In this document: positions 24,946 through 37,124 of the stretch, in pieces
How positions within the stretch are numbered: the stretch's first letter is position 1
Layout of the letters: each line of letters starts with the position of its first letter
Assembly (NCBI RefSeq): GCF_002224265.1
Contig: NZ_CP012882.1
Location: 124,001 to 188,000 of the forward strand
DNA from: Vibrio vulnificus NBRC 15645 = ATCC 27562
GTDB lineage: Bacteria; Pseudomonadota; Gammaproteobacteria; Enterobacterales; Vibrionaceae
Direction of reading: 5' to 3'
Length of the DNA: 64,000 nucleotides
The notes under the pieces: model-generated
Seen by the model: the letters and a program-made list of their open reading frames with translations, nothing else
What the model was told of the DNA's origin: nothing
Databases searched by the model: none
Made by a program: the position numbers and the translations under genes

Positions 24946-25153
24946 ATTTGTCTGTTACTTTTCAGTGACTATAACGCCACTCACTCATCTCGATAGCCCA
25001 AAATTTCGAGCTTAGATTGCCATCATGCTAAGTGCGCTTAACATGGAGATTAGGGATTCTTTGAAGTTACGATAATCTGCCTTCAATGTGACAACTCACT
25101 TCAGGACGAGACACAAAGTCATTTCAAGCCAACATTCAAACGTCAGAAATGAC
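24946..25153. other. spacer between yibL and the rRNA operon terminator
   Basis: No gene or RNA motif is evident in these 208 bases. Confidence 0.5.
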
Positions 25154-25183
25154 GAAAGCCTGCAAATTACTTTGCAGGCTTTC
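25154..25183 (-). terminator. hairpin ending the rRNA/tRNA-Ser transcript
   Basis: A 13-bp perfect stem GAAAGCCTGCAAA / TTTGCAGGCTTTC with a four-base loop, placed just after the tRNA-Ser 3' end. The following T tract on the minus strand is short, but the stem is long. Confidence 0.8.
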
Positions 25184-25190
25184 TATGTAG

Positions 25191-25281
25191 TGGCGGAGAG
25201 ATAGGGATTTGAACCCTAGGTACGCTATTAACGTACGCCGGTTTTCAAGACCGGTGCTTTCAACCACTCAGCCATCTCTCC
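25191..25281 (-). tRNA. tRNA-Ser (anticodon UGA)
   Basis: A 91-base cloverleaf including encoded CCA. The acceptor stem GGAGAGA pairs with TCTCTCC, the anticodon stem-loop CCGGTCTTGAAAACCGG has TGA, and the long class II variable arm CGTACGTTAATAGCGTAC is typical of tRNA-Ser. It lies 86 bp after the 5S gene on the same strand, before the terminator, so it should be part of the rRNA transcript. Confidence 0.96.
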
Positions 25282-25367
25282 ACAAATTGTCCTAAAACTT
25301 AGTCTTACTTAAATAATGCTAGGTTTTAGTTTTGCTCTCAGACATTAACAATCTAAAAGCGGTAAGT

Positions 25368-25487
25368 AAGCCTGGCGATGTTCTACTCTCACATGGGGAA
25401 ACCCCACACTACCATCGACGCTATTTCGTTTCACTTCTGAGTTCGGAATGGGTTCAGGTGGGTCCAAAACGCTATGGTCGCCAAGCA
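25368..25487 (-). rRNA. rrf: 5S ribosomal RNA
   Basis: A 120-base gene. The 5' end TGCTTGGCGACCATAGCG pairs with the 3' end CATCGCCAGGC, and the internal CCCATTCCGAACTCAGAAG is the conserved 5S loop. It lies 125 bp after 23S rRNA. Confidence 0.97.
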
Positions 25488-25612
25488 AATTCTTGCTTTT
25501 ACTTTCAGCTTTTTCTAAAAACTGAAGGCAAAAAATCTGGAAAGCTGTTTATGTTCTCTACACATTCAATTCGTTCTTGCTTTGAGTCCATCAAAACCCT
25601 TTGGGTGTTGTA

Positions 25613-28499
<2,887 letters not shown>

Positions 28500-28839
28500 A
28501 TACAACCCCAAAGGGTCTTTGTTAAACAACCAAAGTTGCTATCTCATTATTTGAATGAGCGAGATAGCGTTGATTTTGCCGGACTCAATTTCGAATAGTC
28601 ACTTAACAGTGACATTCCCAAGAACACTTGAATGTGTTTGTTGGTGTTTGTCTTAAAGACAAACATTGAGAACTTTACAAACAACAATAAATTGTTGTTT
28701 TGTCAGCTTTCCAAATTGTTAAAGAGCAATGCAATTCTCTATGAGAAACACACTTTTTAAAGACTTTCAGCGTCGAAAAATCAACCACAGACATAAAGAA
28801 GGTGGTTTTCATTAAGAAACACTAAAAATATTTAAAGAG
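28500..28839 (-). other. tRNA-Val to 23S spacer with boxA-like element
   Basis: 340 bp without a gene. It contains TTGCTCTTTAACAA on the minus strand (28716-28728 region), the boxA-type antitermination signal also found in the 16S leader, and an AACAACAATAAATTGTTGTT inverted repeat (28679-28698 region). Sequences flanking 23S here should pair with those beyond its 3' end to form the processing stem. Confidence 0.75.
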
Positions 28840-28914
28840 TGGTGGGCGATACCGGGTTCGAACCAGTGACCCCTGCTTGTAAGGCAGGTGCTCTCCCAAC
28901 TGAGCTAATCGCCC
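28840..28914 (-). tRNA. tRNA-Val (anticodon UAC)
   Basis: A 75-base cloverleaf with encoded CCA. The acceptor GGGCGAT pairs with ATCGCCC, the anticodon loop is CTTACAA with TAC, and the T loop is GGTTCGAACC. Last tRNA of the 16S-23S spacer. Confidence 0.95.
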
Positions 28915-28928
28915 ATTGCGTTCAAGAA

Positions 28929-29004
28929 TGGTGGAGCTATGCGGGATCGAACCGCAGACCTCCTGCGTGCAAGGCAGGCGCTCTCCCAGCTGAGCTATAG
29001 CCCC
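28929..29004 (-). tRNA. tRNA-Ala (anticodon UGC)
   Basis: A 76-base cloverleaf with CCA. The 5' acceptor strand GGGGCTA faces the 3' strand TAGCTCC, the anticodon loop is CTTGCAC with TGC, and the T loop is GGTTCGATCC. In the 16S-23S spacer between tRNA-Lys and tRNA-Val. Confidence 0.95.
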
Positions 29005-29018
29005 AACTCTTGAAGTAA

Positions 29019-29094
29019 TGGTGGGTCGTGCAGGATTCGAACCTGCGACCAATTGATTAAAAGTCAACTGCTCTACCGACTGAGCTAACGACCC
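29019..29094 (-). tRNA. tRNA-Lys (anticodon UUU)
   Basis: A 76-base cloverleaf with CCA. The acceptor GGGTCGT pairs with ACGACCC, the anticodon loop is CTTTTAA with TTT, and the T loop is GGTTCGAATCC. It is separated from tRNA-Glu by one base only. Confidence 0.95.
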
Positions 29095-29095
29095 A

Positions 29096-29171
29096 TGGTA
29101 TCCCGTAGGGGAGTCGAACCCCTGTTACCGCCGTGAAAGGGCGGTGTCCTAGGCCTCTAGACGAACGGGAC
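29096..29171 (-). tRNA. tRNA-Glu (anticodon UUC)
   Basis: A 76-base cloverleaf with CCA. The 5' end GTCCCGTTCGTCTAGAGG and the 3' end ACGGGATACCA are typical of tRNA-Glu, with TTC in CCCTTTCACGG. First tRNA after 16S rRNA. Confidence 0.95.
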
Positions 29172-29238
29172 ACTAAGATACTCTAAACTTTCTAAACCAT
29201 ATCAATCTGTGTGAACACTCATCGCAATAATCATCGTA

Positions 29239-30778
<1,540 letters not shown>

Positions 30779-30925
30779 AAAAGTTTTTTGAAGCTTTCGC
30801 TTCGGCTCAATGAATACTGAATAAATTGACTGTGCCGATACTTAGTATCGTTTTGGTCACTCAGTTCATTGATAAATCTTTTGGATTATCATCAACGAGT
30901 GCCCACACAGATTGATAGGTTTATA

Positions 30926-30937
30926 TTGTTAAAGAGC
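30926..30937 (-). promoter_or_regulatory. boxA antitermination element in the 16S leader
   Basis: GCTCTTTAACAA on the minus strand, about 150 bases upstream of mature 16S and downstream of both promoters. It matches the rrn boxA consensus and recurs in the spacer before 23S. Confidence 0.8.
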
Positions 30938-30976
30938 TTTGCTTTTCGAGAAGTTTTTCTCTCAAAGCGGAGGTGC

Positions 30977-31004
30977 ATTCTAGCGAGTTAATTTGAAGAG
31001 TCAA
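30977..31004 (-). promoter_or_regulatory. rRNA promoter P2
   Basis: On the minus strand TTGACT (31004-30999), a 16-base spacer and TAGAAT (30982-30977), followed by a GC-rich discriminator. The short spacer and discriminator are typical of growth-rate-controlled rrn promoters. Confidence 0.8.
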
Positions 31005-31092
31005 ACACTTTTTCAAATTTATTTTCTCAGAAGCTTTTACCTCACCCGACGTTGCTGAGGCCTTACGCCGTCTGCCGTGTCGGTGGATGCGC

Positions 31093-31120
31093 ATTATAGG
31101 GAAGGCAGTTTCTTTGGCAA
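31093..31120 (-). promoter_or_regulatory. rRNA promoter P1
   Basis: On the minus strand TTGCCA (31120-31115), a 16-base spacer and TATAAT (31098-31093), with GCGC-rich sequence just downstream and an A/T-rich UP-like tract upstream (ATTTTTTATCG). It lies 116 bp upstream of P2, the usual tandem spacing. Confidence 0.8.
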
Positions 31121-31222
31121 GTGCTTTTCGATAAAAAATGTCATAAACCCGTTCGCATGCGCAAACAATGAACAAACGGTTATTTTTCTTGATTCCATGT
31201 TAAGAAAAAGCATCTATTTTCG

Positions 31223-31741
31223 TCAGAAATCGTTCAACCAAGCATCTTGGAAATCGGATACATTGAGTACTCTGTGGCTTTCTTCCCACTGATGAATCCT
31301 TTCCAGCTCATTCAATACACTCTTTATTGTCAGTGTATTGTTGTCTAACTCGAACACTTGCTGCTGAGTTTGATAGTAGAACTTGAGAATGGTTATTGCT
31401 TTCTCATTGTGTTCGTTGTGTGCAGCATTCTTGAGGATATTCAATTTTCGATAGATCTTTAAATGAGTCTGTTTGAGCTTCCACACATACAAGAGCTCAT
31501 CAAAATAGCGATGTGTCTTTATTTGATTCATTATTGAAAGCGTACTGACAAACGCTATTAGTACTCCTAAAAGATTCCAAACAAAATTGCCCGTCGATTC
31601 GCCTTCTACAATCTCTGTGTTGCCAAATAGGGCAATCAACAATGTACTAAATGCAATGGCAGAACAAGCAAAAGCCAGTAGAAATGCCACTATCACCATG
31701 TTCCCTTTCTTTCTATATTCTTCTTTATTTATTTGACGCAC
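31223..31741 (-). CDS. small inner-membrane protein of unknown function
   Basis: A 172-residue product starting at GTG with AAGGAGG upstream at a suitable distance. It has two hydrophobic helices (about 15-37, VIVAFLLAFACSAIAFSTLL, and 49-66, FVWNLLGVLIAFVSTLSI) and a long, mostly helical cytoplasmic tail (MNQIKTHRYFDELLYVWKLK; IHQWEESHRVLNV). I do not recognise the family. Its stop codon lies only about 100 bp before the rRNA P1 promoter on the same strand with no visible terminator, so its transcript may read into the rRNA operon. Confidence 0.65.
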   Translation of the reverse strand: MRQINKEEYRKKGNMVIVAFLLAFACSAIAFSTLLIALFGNTEIVEGESTGNFVWNLLGVLIAFVSTLSIMNQIKTHRYFDELLYVWKLKQTHLKIYRKLNILKNAAHNEHNEKAITILKFYYQTQQQVFELDNNTLTIKSVLNELERIHQWEESHRVLNVSDFQDAWLNDF

Positions 31742-31929
31742 GAATACCGCCCTCCTTCTTTTAGTGCCAGACTAGTTTAACCAAGCAATACGCACTCGCA
31801 ACGTTTCCTTTGTAAGCTTTCTCTCAATCGCTCTCTCTTTCACTCTACACTTTGATAGCAGCATGACTCGCAACAGACTATTTGTTGGGTATATACTCCG
31901 TGCATTCGAATTCACTGCAAAGGTCTATC

Positions 31930-32526
31930 ATGCGTACATTTGTATTACGCGCACGCGCTGCGCCGACAAACAGTCGAGCGTTATTAGAAGGGGTCGGTAA
32001 CGAGGCTCATACTGAGATTCTTGCACATACTCTGATGAACACGATGTTTGTCGCACAGTCACATCGCCAAGATGTTGTCGTTCATCTGGTTTTAGAGAGT
32101 ACCAAAGACTTTTCGCGTACGATTACCATTCACTCTAACGAAGTTTCAAACGTGGGTGGCTTCCACGAGGCAAACTTGTTGAACATTGTTGTTCGTGCGC
32201 TTGATGCTTCTACGGGTATGGGCAAAGAAGAACTAAGAAATGTCGAACCAGGTGTGACCGTTCGTACAATTAGCTTTGAACGATTGGTCCAGCAGTTGGC
32301 TGAAGACCATCAGCTATATATGTTGGAAAAGAAAGGCGAGTTTGTTCGCGACATTAAGTTTGCCGCCAATCCTTGTTTTTTACTTACTGACCATATTCCG
32401 ATGCCAAAGAAAACTTTTAACAGTCTGAAGCGTCTCGGAACGCAAAACATTAGCCTTGGCCCTAAAATGTTGTTTGCCTCCCAATGCGTCACTCTGATTC
32501 AAAATGAATTGGATCTGCAGGAATAA
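31930..32526 (+). CDS. TrmY-like SPOUT RNA methyltransferase
   Basis: A 198-residue protein of the TrmY (DUF358) family. In archaea TrmY methylates N1 of pseudouridine 54 in tRNA. Vibrio homologues are known only as putative pseudouridine methyltransferases. Visible features are the start MRTFVLRARAAPTNSRAL, then AHTLMNTMFVAQSHRQDVVV, FHEANLLNIVVRALDAS and the SPOUT knot region LTDHIPMPKKTFNSLKRLG with ISLGPKMLFASQCVTLIQNE. The start at 31930 is chosen because it matches the family N-terminus. A frame extends 16 codons upstream without support. It has its own terminator. Bacterial tRNA normally carries m5U54 rather than N1-methylpseudouridine, so the substrate is open. Confidence 0.85.
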   Translation: MRTFVLRARAAPTNSRALLEGVGNEAHTEILAHTLMNTMFVAQSHRQDVVVHLVLESTKDFSRTITIHSNEVSNVGGFHEANLLNIVVRALDASTGMGKEELRNVEPGVTVRTISFERLVQQLAEDHQLYMLEKKGEFVRDIKFAANPCFLLTDHIPMPKKTFNSLKRLGTQNISLGPKMLFASQCVTLIQNELDLQE

Positions 32527-32531
32527 ATGCG

Positions 32532-32554
32532 AAGGGCTCATTAGAGCCCTTTTT
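32532..32554 (+). terminator. intrinsic terminator after the TrmY-like gene
   Basis: An eight-base stem AAGGGCTC / GAGCCCTT with a four-base loop and a T run. Confidence 0.9.
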
Positions 32555-32680
32555 CTTGCTCAAAATTCATCATTGGCGTTCTCTATCCCAATCAAGACGT
32601 AGATAACACTCCAAGTGTCTTTGTTCCCTTGAATACTCGCTTGCGTCGAGTTCAATTACTGATATCATTTTTGCCAACAT

Positions 32681-32760
32681 AGTCGGGGAGCCTTATCGGC
32701 TGAGATCGCTACGCGAGACCCGTTGAACCTGATTCAGTTAATACTGACGTAGGGAACTAT
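32681..32760 (+). promoter_or_regulatory. TPP (thi-box) riboswitch
   Basis: Conserved TPP aptamer pieces in order: GGGGAGCC, CGGCTGAGATCGC, GAGACCCGTTGAACCTGAT and TAATACTGACGTAGGGAA. It lies about 100 bp upstream of thiD on the same strand. Downstream of the aptamer are a TATGCGT hairpin, a perfect palindrome TTGGTATACCAA (32790-32801) and related TTGGTA repeats, but no T-rich terminator. The switch may therefore control translation or use another mechanism. Confidence 0.95.
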
Positions 32761-32860
32761 TACGCGCATATCGCTTTCTGCTTTATGCGTTGGTATACCA
32801 ATATAGTTGGTAATATTGTTGGTATAGACAGTTCCTGTACGTCTTGTTCTAGGATACAAG

Positions 32861-33700
32861 ATGCTACTTACTTCAACTACTCAATCTCTTATTCCATGCG
32901 TTCTCACCATTGCCGGTTCTGACAGTGGGGGTGGAGCAGGTATACAAGCCGATATAAAAGCCATTTCAGCCACGGGCAGTTACGCAAGCTCAGTGATCAC
33001 TGCCATCACCGCGCAAAATACGATGGGCGTTAATGCCGTATTTCCGATCCCTACCGAGTTTGTTGCAGCGCAGCTGGATGCCGTTTTCAGCGATCTCAAT
33101 ATTCAAGCGGTTAAAATTGGTATGCTTGCAGACCGTCATATTATTCGATTGGTTGCCGAAAAAATTCGCCAATATTCGCCAGCGAAAGTGGTACTCGACC
33201 CCGTGATGATCTCCACCAGCGGCCACGCGTTATTACAACCAGATGCGATCGCCGCACTGAAGGAGCACTTGATTCCACTGGCAGATATCGTGACGCCGAA
33301 TATCCCTGAATATGTGGCACTCACCGGAATGCCCATCCCTAACACTGAGCAAGAGATGATCTCGAGCGTCGAAAGTTTAAAAGCGCTGAACTGCCCTGCC
33401 ATCTTATTAAAAGGCGGGCATTTGTATAATGAGTCCCACAGTAGCGATCTTTTGATCACGCCACAGTTTTGTGAATTCATCCGTAGCAAACGCCACTCTA
33501 CACGCAACACCCACGGTACTGGCTGCACGTTATCTTCAGCCATCGCGTCTTATTTGGCTCAAGGTCATCGCTTACACAAGGCTGTCTTTTTGGCCAAGCA
33601 ATACATATCACAGGCGATCGCTCATGCCGATGAGCTATCCGTTGGTCAAGGTCATGGCCCCGTCAATCACTTCTTTGCAGGACACATGAACGTCCGCTAG
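32861..33700 (+). CDS. thiD: hydroxymethylpyrimidine (phosphate) kinase
   Basis: Phosphorylates 4-amino-5-hydroxymethyl-2-methylpyrimidine and its phosphate in thiamine pyrophosphate synthesis. The 279 residues show the ribokinase-fold ThiD motifs: LTIAGSDSGGGAGIQADIKA, SVITAITAQNTMGV, VKIGMLAD, KVVLDPVMISTSG, DIVTPNIPE, LLKGGHL and the anion-hole NTHGTGCTLSSAIAS. AGGA precedes the ATG by six bases. It stands alone behind a TPP riboswitch, separate from the other thi genes, so it should respond to thiamine status. Confidence 0.96.
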   Translation: MLLTSTTQSLIPCVLTIAGSDSGGGAGIQADIKAISATGSYASSVITAITAQNTMGVNAVFPIPTEFVAAQLDAVFSDLNIQAVKIGMLADRHIIRLVAEKIRQYSPAKVVLDPVMISTSGHALLQPDAIAALKEHLIPLADIVTPNIPEYVALTGMPIPNTEQEMISSVESLKALNCPAILLKGGHLYNESHSSDLLITPQFCEFIRSKRHSTRNTHGTGCTLSSAIASYLAQGHRLHKAVFLAKQYISQAIAHADELSVGQGHGPVNHFFAGHMNVR

Positions 33701-33871
33701 AAAAGGCCTCCATCGTCATCTTTTGCTCGGGAGTAAGTGCTGTCCCATGGCCTACAGTCACTACCCAGCGCTACCGAGCTTAGAACCCATCTCGAAATAA
33801 TTGACAGATGCTTGATACTTTCATCTTGCACACTCACCTATAATGGCGGTTTTTCTTCACAAGCTTTCTCG

Positions 33872-34621
33872 ATGAAAACAGTATTCACACCAAAACGTTA
33901 CTCACTAGTCGCTCTTTCGTGTTTCGCAGCTTTGCTGACTTTAGTTACTTGGTTTGCCTCAGGTATTGATTTGAGGTCTCCTGTACCAGATTTTCTTGGT
34001 CTCACTTTTACCCTAGTGACCGATTCCGCTGGCAGTAAAGGCTTTGCTATTACACTGGTCGCTTTAAGCTTGCTGGTTTTACGTCAACACTCTGGACGAT
34101 ATTTTGTTGTGGGTCGATTTGCTGTACTAGCACTTATGCTGGTTTTAAGTTTTGCTGGAAAAACGGGATTAAAGCAACTCACAGAGTCACCCCGCCCCTA
34201 CACCGAATGGATGGCTTCTGAACATTTAGTTGATACCCCACAAGCATTCTACAATCTCGATGCGACTCAACAAGTAACACTAGTAAAGACACAGGAAGAA
34301 ACGATCAGTCCATGGCGTTTGCAACATTGGGAAGGTGAAACCGATTATTCCTTCCCCTCGGGTCATACAATATTTGCCAGTTTATGTGTGGCTTTCTTTG
34401 GGGGTATCTTTCTGATGCAAAAGCGCTATGTGGCGTTTGTCACGACCCTTGCTTGGGCGAGTTTGGTCGCTTATAGCCGCTTATGGATTGGTATGCACCG
34501 ACCAGAGGATCTATTTGGCTCACTTGCGTTTATTGCCATGATCACAGCGCTATTGCCAAATTTTCTACCGATACCAACATCAGTCAGGAAGTTTTTACGC
34601 ATTCGGGAAAGCACAGTTTAA
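33872..34621 (+). CDS. pgpB: PAP2-family phosphatase, PgpB-like
   Basis: A 249-residue inner-membrane protein with about six helices. The three PAP2 motifs are K101-x-x-x-x-x-x-RP (KQLTESPRP), PSGH 162-165 and SRLWIGMHRPED with His209. The long loop between motifs 1 and 2 (about 60 residues, with YNLDATQQVTLVKTQEETIS and HWEGETDYSFPSGH) is typical of E. coli PgpB, which dephosphorylates phosphatidylglycerol phosphate and undecaprenyl pyrophosphate. The start at 33872 is chosen because the preceding 45 in-frame codons are unlike the family. There is no strong ribosome site. It may share the thiD transcript, since no terminator is seen between them. Confidence 0.85.
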   Translation: MKTVFTPKRYSLVALSCFAALLTLVTWFASGIDLRSPVPDFLGLTFTLVTDSAGSKGFAITLVALSLLVLRQHSGRYFVVGRFAVLALMLVLSFAGKTGLKQLTESPRPYTEWMASEHLVDTPQAFYNLDATQQVTLVKTQEETISPWRLQHWEGETDYSFPSGHTIFASLCVAFFGGIFLMQKRYVAFVTTLAWASLVAYSRLWIGMHRPEDLFGSLAFIAMITALLPNFLPIPTSVRKFLRIRESTV

Positions 34622-34667
34622 AGCAGCCGTGTTTCATATTTGCCGACCAAGGATAGGGAGGTGAATA

Positions 34668-34724
34668 ATGATGAAGAAACTGAATGGTGTTCAAAATAAA
34701 CGTAAAAAGAAGGTCGTTTGGTAA
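34668..34724 (+). CDS. possible 18-residue micro-ORF with perfect ribosome site
   Basis: Within the 332-bp gap after the PgpB-like gene lies AGGGAGGTGAATA immediately followed by two ATG codons and a frame of 18 codons ending in TAA. The product is very basic, with KRKKKVVW at its end. GGAGGTGA is a perfect match to the anti-Shine-Dalgarno sequence and is well spaced. It could be a real small protein, a leader peptide, or chance. Nothing else, no terminator or RNA motif, was seen in this gap. Confidence 0.4.
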   Translation: MMKKLNGVQNKRKKKVVW

Positions 34725-34953
34725 AAGTAGGACAACCAAGCGACCAAAAGCTATTTAAGCTAAGCTAGTTTTACAACCAAAGCATAGAAAGTGTTGTCTG
34801 TGAGGACCAACTCACTTAGACGAGCACATTATAGCGAGACAATACGGAAAGGAAAGAAATAAAACCCATCATCCGTTATTTACTGACTTTTCTGTGACAT
34901 CACTGGTTTACCTTTGGTTAAATTTCAACCCACTAGAAACCTTTCTAATTAGC

Positions 34954-35397
34954 TCAGCATATAGGACAGCTAATATGGACGACTGCATAGCCGATCGCCA
35001 TATAAAGCGCTTTTTCCGCTTCTTTAGGATCACCAGAGATTCGATTGGTGAGAGACATTCGTCCTTCAGCACTACAAATGATCTCTCCCACGTTCTGGAT
35101 GAGGTTCCGAAACATTCTATCTTCATTTACAGCGTTAACCCATGAGAGATAAAAGGCTTCAGGGGATGAAAATTCAAGAGCTTGGATGATGTGTTCGACC
35201 GCTTTCGGTTTAAGCTCATCCAATAACTCTTCTTTTTTCTTAAAATGCCCATTGACGCAAGAACGACTCACCCCTGTTTTCTCAGCAATATGCGTATAGG
35301 TTAAGTGTTCATAGCCTTCTAGCAGGAGTATTTTAAACGATGCATCTATAATATTTTGGTGTGTTTTTTTGGCCACAGCTTGGCTGACTCTTGGCAT
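34954..35397 (-). CDS. short TetR-family regulator
   Basis: A 147-residue protein. The N-terminal 60 residues form a clear TetR helix-turn-helix: KKTHQNIIDASFKILLLEGY, then YTHIAEKTGVSRSCVNGHFKKKEEL. The ligand domain is shorter than the usual 190-200 residues and ends with MAIGYAVVHISCPIC. The start at 35397 is chosen over the ATG six bases upstream because GGAG is better spaced. The short C-terminus may be natural for this subfamily or reflect truncation, though no second fragment is visible downstream. Its target is unknown, and the 378-bp region upstream is free of genes. Confidence 0.82.
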   Translation of the reverse strand: MPRVSQAVAKKTHQNIIDASFKILLLEGYEHLTYTHIAEKTGVSRSCVNGHFKKKEELLDELKPKAVEHIIQALEFSSPEAFYLSWVNAVNEDRMFRNLIQNVGEIICSAEGRMSLTNRISGDPKEAEKALYMAIGYAVVHISCPIC

Positions 35398-35403
35398 TGT
35401 CAT

Positions 35404-35699
35404 CTCCTACTAAAAGCGGCAAATCCTAACGCTTTCATAAAACCTGCTCAAGAAAATTGATCGATAAAGTGGTCCGACTTTAGCGACATTCTCCTCTCAT
35501 AAATCCGTTATTATTATTATCAACAAGGCTCAAAAAGCGCAACAATCAATCAAAAAGTATCATTTTATGGCACTCGCGATGATAAAAAAGACCACAATTT
35601 GAGTGTTTATCAATAACAAATATAAAAGACATTATCTTTTATTTATTTTCACAAAGTTCGATATCAGTATGCCTCACACTATTGGGGATAACCAAAAAG
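35404..35699. other. AT-rich spacer without genes
   Basis: About 300 bp, very AT-rich (AACAAATATAAAAGACATTA; TTTATTTATTTTCACAAAG). It may hold the promoter and operators of the TetR gene. I see no gene or structured RNA. Confidence 0.5.
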
Positions 35700-35700
35700 C

Positions 35701-35730
35701 AAAAATCCTTCGCGCAATACGAAGGATTTT
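35701..35730 (-). terminator. intrinsic terminator after the 96-residue protein gene
   Basis: An 11-bp stem AAAATCCTTCG / CGAAGGATTTT with a seven-base loop, followed by T residues on the minus strand. Confidence 0.88.
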
Positions 35731-35781
35731 GTTCAGTCGATAACATTTTAAGTCAGGTATGAGCAGGCGCAACTATGAAAA

Positions 35782-36072
35782 TTAGAGATCACGCATTAAG
35801 ATTTCGTACTCTTCTTGCGCTTCTTTAACCAAACTTTTTAGCTCTTGCGCGTCTGCGGTAGCAAGCATCACTTTCCAAGGAGAGTGTGCTTGTTGACAAA
35901 CTAATGCCACCCCTTGTTTGTCACTAGAGAAAGCCAACTGTTCAAAATCAGCCACATAGTGTTGACGCTGACCTTTTATTTCAACATCAAGCTTTCCTAC
36001 TGGGTTGATTTCTACATGTGCATAGCGCTCTGGTTTAATACTCACTCGATAATCCCTATGTACCGTGATCAT
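35782..36072 (-). CDS. conserved-looking 96-residue protein of unknown function
   Basis: A soluble acidic protein, MITVHRDYRVSIKPERYAHV at the start, then predicted beta strands (VEINPVGKLDVEIKGQRQHYV) and a C-terminal helix (SLVKEAQEEYEILMRDL). The start at 36072 is chosen because GGAGG lies six bases upstream. A frame extends four codons further. I do not recognise the family. It has its own terminator, which supports a real transcription unit. Confidence 0.7.
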   Translation of the reverse strand: MITVHRDYRVSIKPERYAHVEINPVGKLDVEIKGQRQHYVADFEQLAFSSDKQGVALVCQQAHSPWKVMLATADAQELKSLVKEAQEEYEILMRDL

Positions 36073-36224
36073 GACGCCCTCCAAACTGTGCGGTTACCAT
36101 CCCAACATCAGTTTAGGAGAGTTTCTACGCAGTGGAGGCCAAATCGGTTGGAATATTGATCCCGGTTAACTTGTCGTGCAAAAAACGTAAAAAATTGCGC
36201 ATATCGAGTCATTTGACTGGGCAT

Positions 36225-37028
36225 TTAATCAGACAACACCTGCTGCTGGATCACCTGCAAAACACCAGACTCTTCATTGCTTGGTGCGATAAAACGAGCG
36301 AGTGCTTTCACTTCAGGATGGGCGTTGGCCATCGCATAGGAATGGTAGCTTTGTTTAAGCATTTCTACGTCATTGAAATAATCACCAAAGCTCATGGTTT
36401 GTTGGCGTGTAAAACCCAACGTTTGCTGTAAATGTCTAATCGCCGCGCCTTTTGACGCTTCTGCGTTCATCACATCCAACCAAATCTTGGCACTCACCAC
36501 CACCTGATGGGTCGCATCAAAACGTTCGCTGAATGATGTGTGTAATTTTTCTTGTGAACCTTCAAAATGACAAATCGCCACTTTGATGAAAGCCTCATCA
36601 ACATCCAGCAGATCGGGGACATATTGGCAGCGATGGTAATACTTACTGATTTCTTCAATCGCCTCAGGATGCTTTGTTTCGACATAAGCCGATTCTTTAC
36701 CACATAGCACAATGTGGGCACCATCAATGGTGCGAGCCAACTGAATAATGTCTTTAATATCCGTGCTAGCTAAACCACAGCTGTAGAGCTCTTTTCCTTG
36801 ATGCATGACTAATGTGCCGTTTTCCGCAATAAACATCATGCGCTCGTTGATTGGGGAAAACGTCTCACGCAGGCTGTAATACTGCCGACCAGAGGCAGCC
36901 GCAAAGATAATTCCTTTATCTTCTAACGTTTGATAGATGTGGAAAAACTCTGGTGCCAATTTTCCTGATGGATCCAGCAGGGTGCCATCCATATCGGCAG
37001 CAATGAATTTGATTTCTGACAACGACAT
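36225..37028 (-). CDS. HAD-superfamily Cof-type sugar phosphatase
   Basis: A 267-residue HAD hydrolase of subclass IIB. Motif I is AADMDGTLLD with nucleophile Asp12 and general acid Asp14, motif II is in FAAASGRQYYSL, a conserved ENGTLVM follows, motif III Lys is in NAEASKGAAIRHL and motif IV is MSFGDYFNDVEML. The cap inserted between motifs II and III is of the Cof type. Such enzymes dephosphorylate sugar phosphates, FMN or related metabolites. The neighbours ribB and the isochorismatase-like gene do not settle the substrate. Confidence 0.9.
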   Translation of the reverse strand: MSLSEIKFIAADMDGTLLDPSGKLAPEFFHIYQTLEDKGIIFAAASGRQYYSLRETFSPINERMMFIAENGTLVMHQGKELYSCGLASTDIKDIIQLARTIDGAHIVLCGKESAYVETKHPEAIEEISKYYHRCQYVPDLLDVDEAFIKVAICHFEGSQEKLHTSFSERFDATHQVVVSAKIWLDVMNAEASKGAAIRHLQQTLGFTRQQTMSFGDYFNDVEMLKQSYHSYAMANAHPEVKALARFIAPSNEESGVLQVIQQQVLSD

Positions 37029-37124
37029 TTAATTACGACTCTAAACAGAAGAGAAAGGCCGTTATGTCACCAGAAAATATCGAGTTTGTACAGTCTTGAT
37101 GAGTGGTATAACTCATAGAGAATA

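Noticed and set aside
34954..35397. Short TetR gene as a frameshifted pseudogene
   Set aside because: No continuation of the ligand domain is visible in other frames downstream, so truncation cannot be shown.
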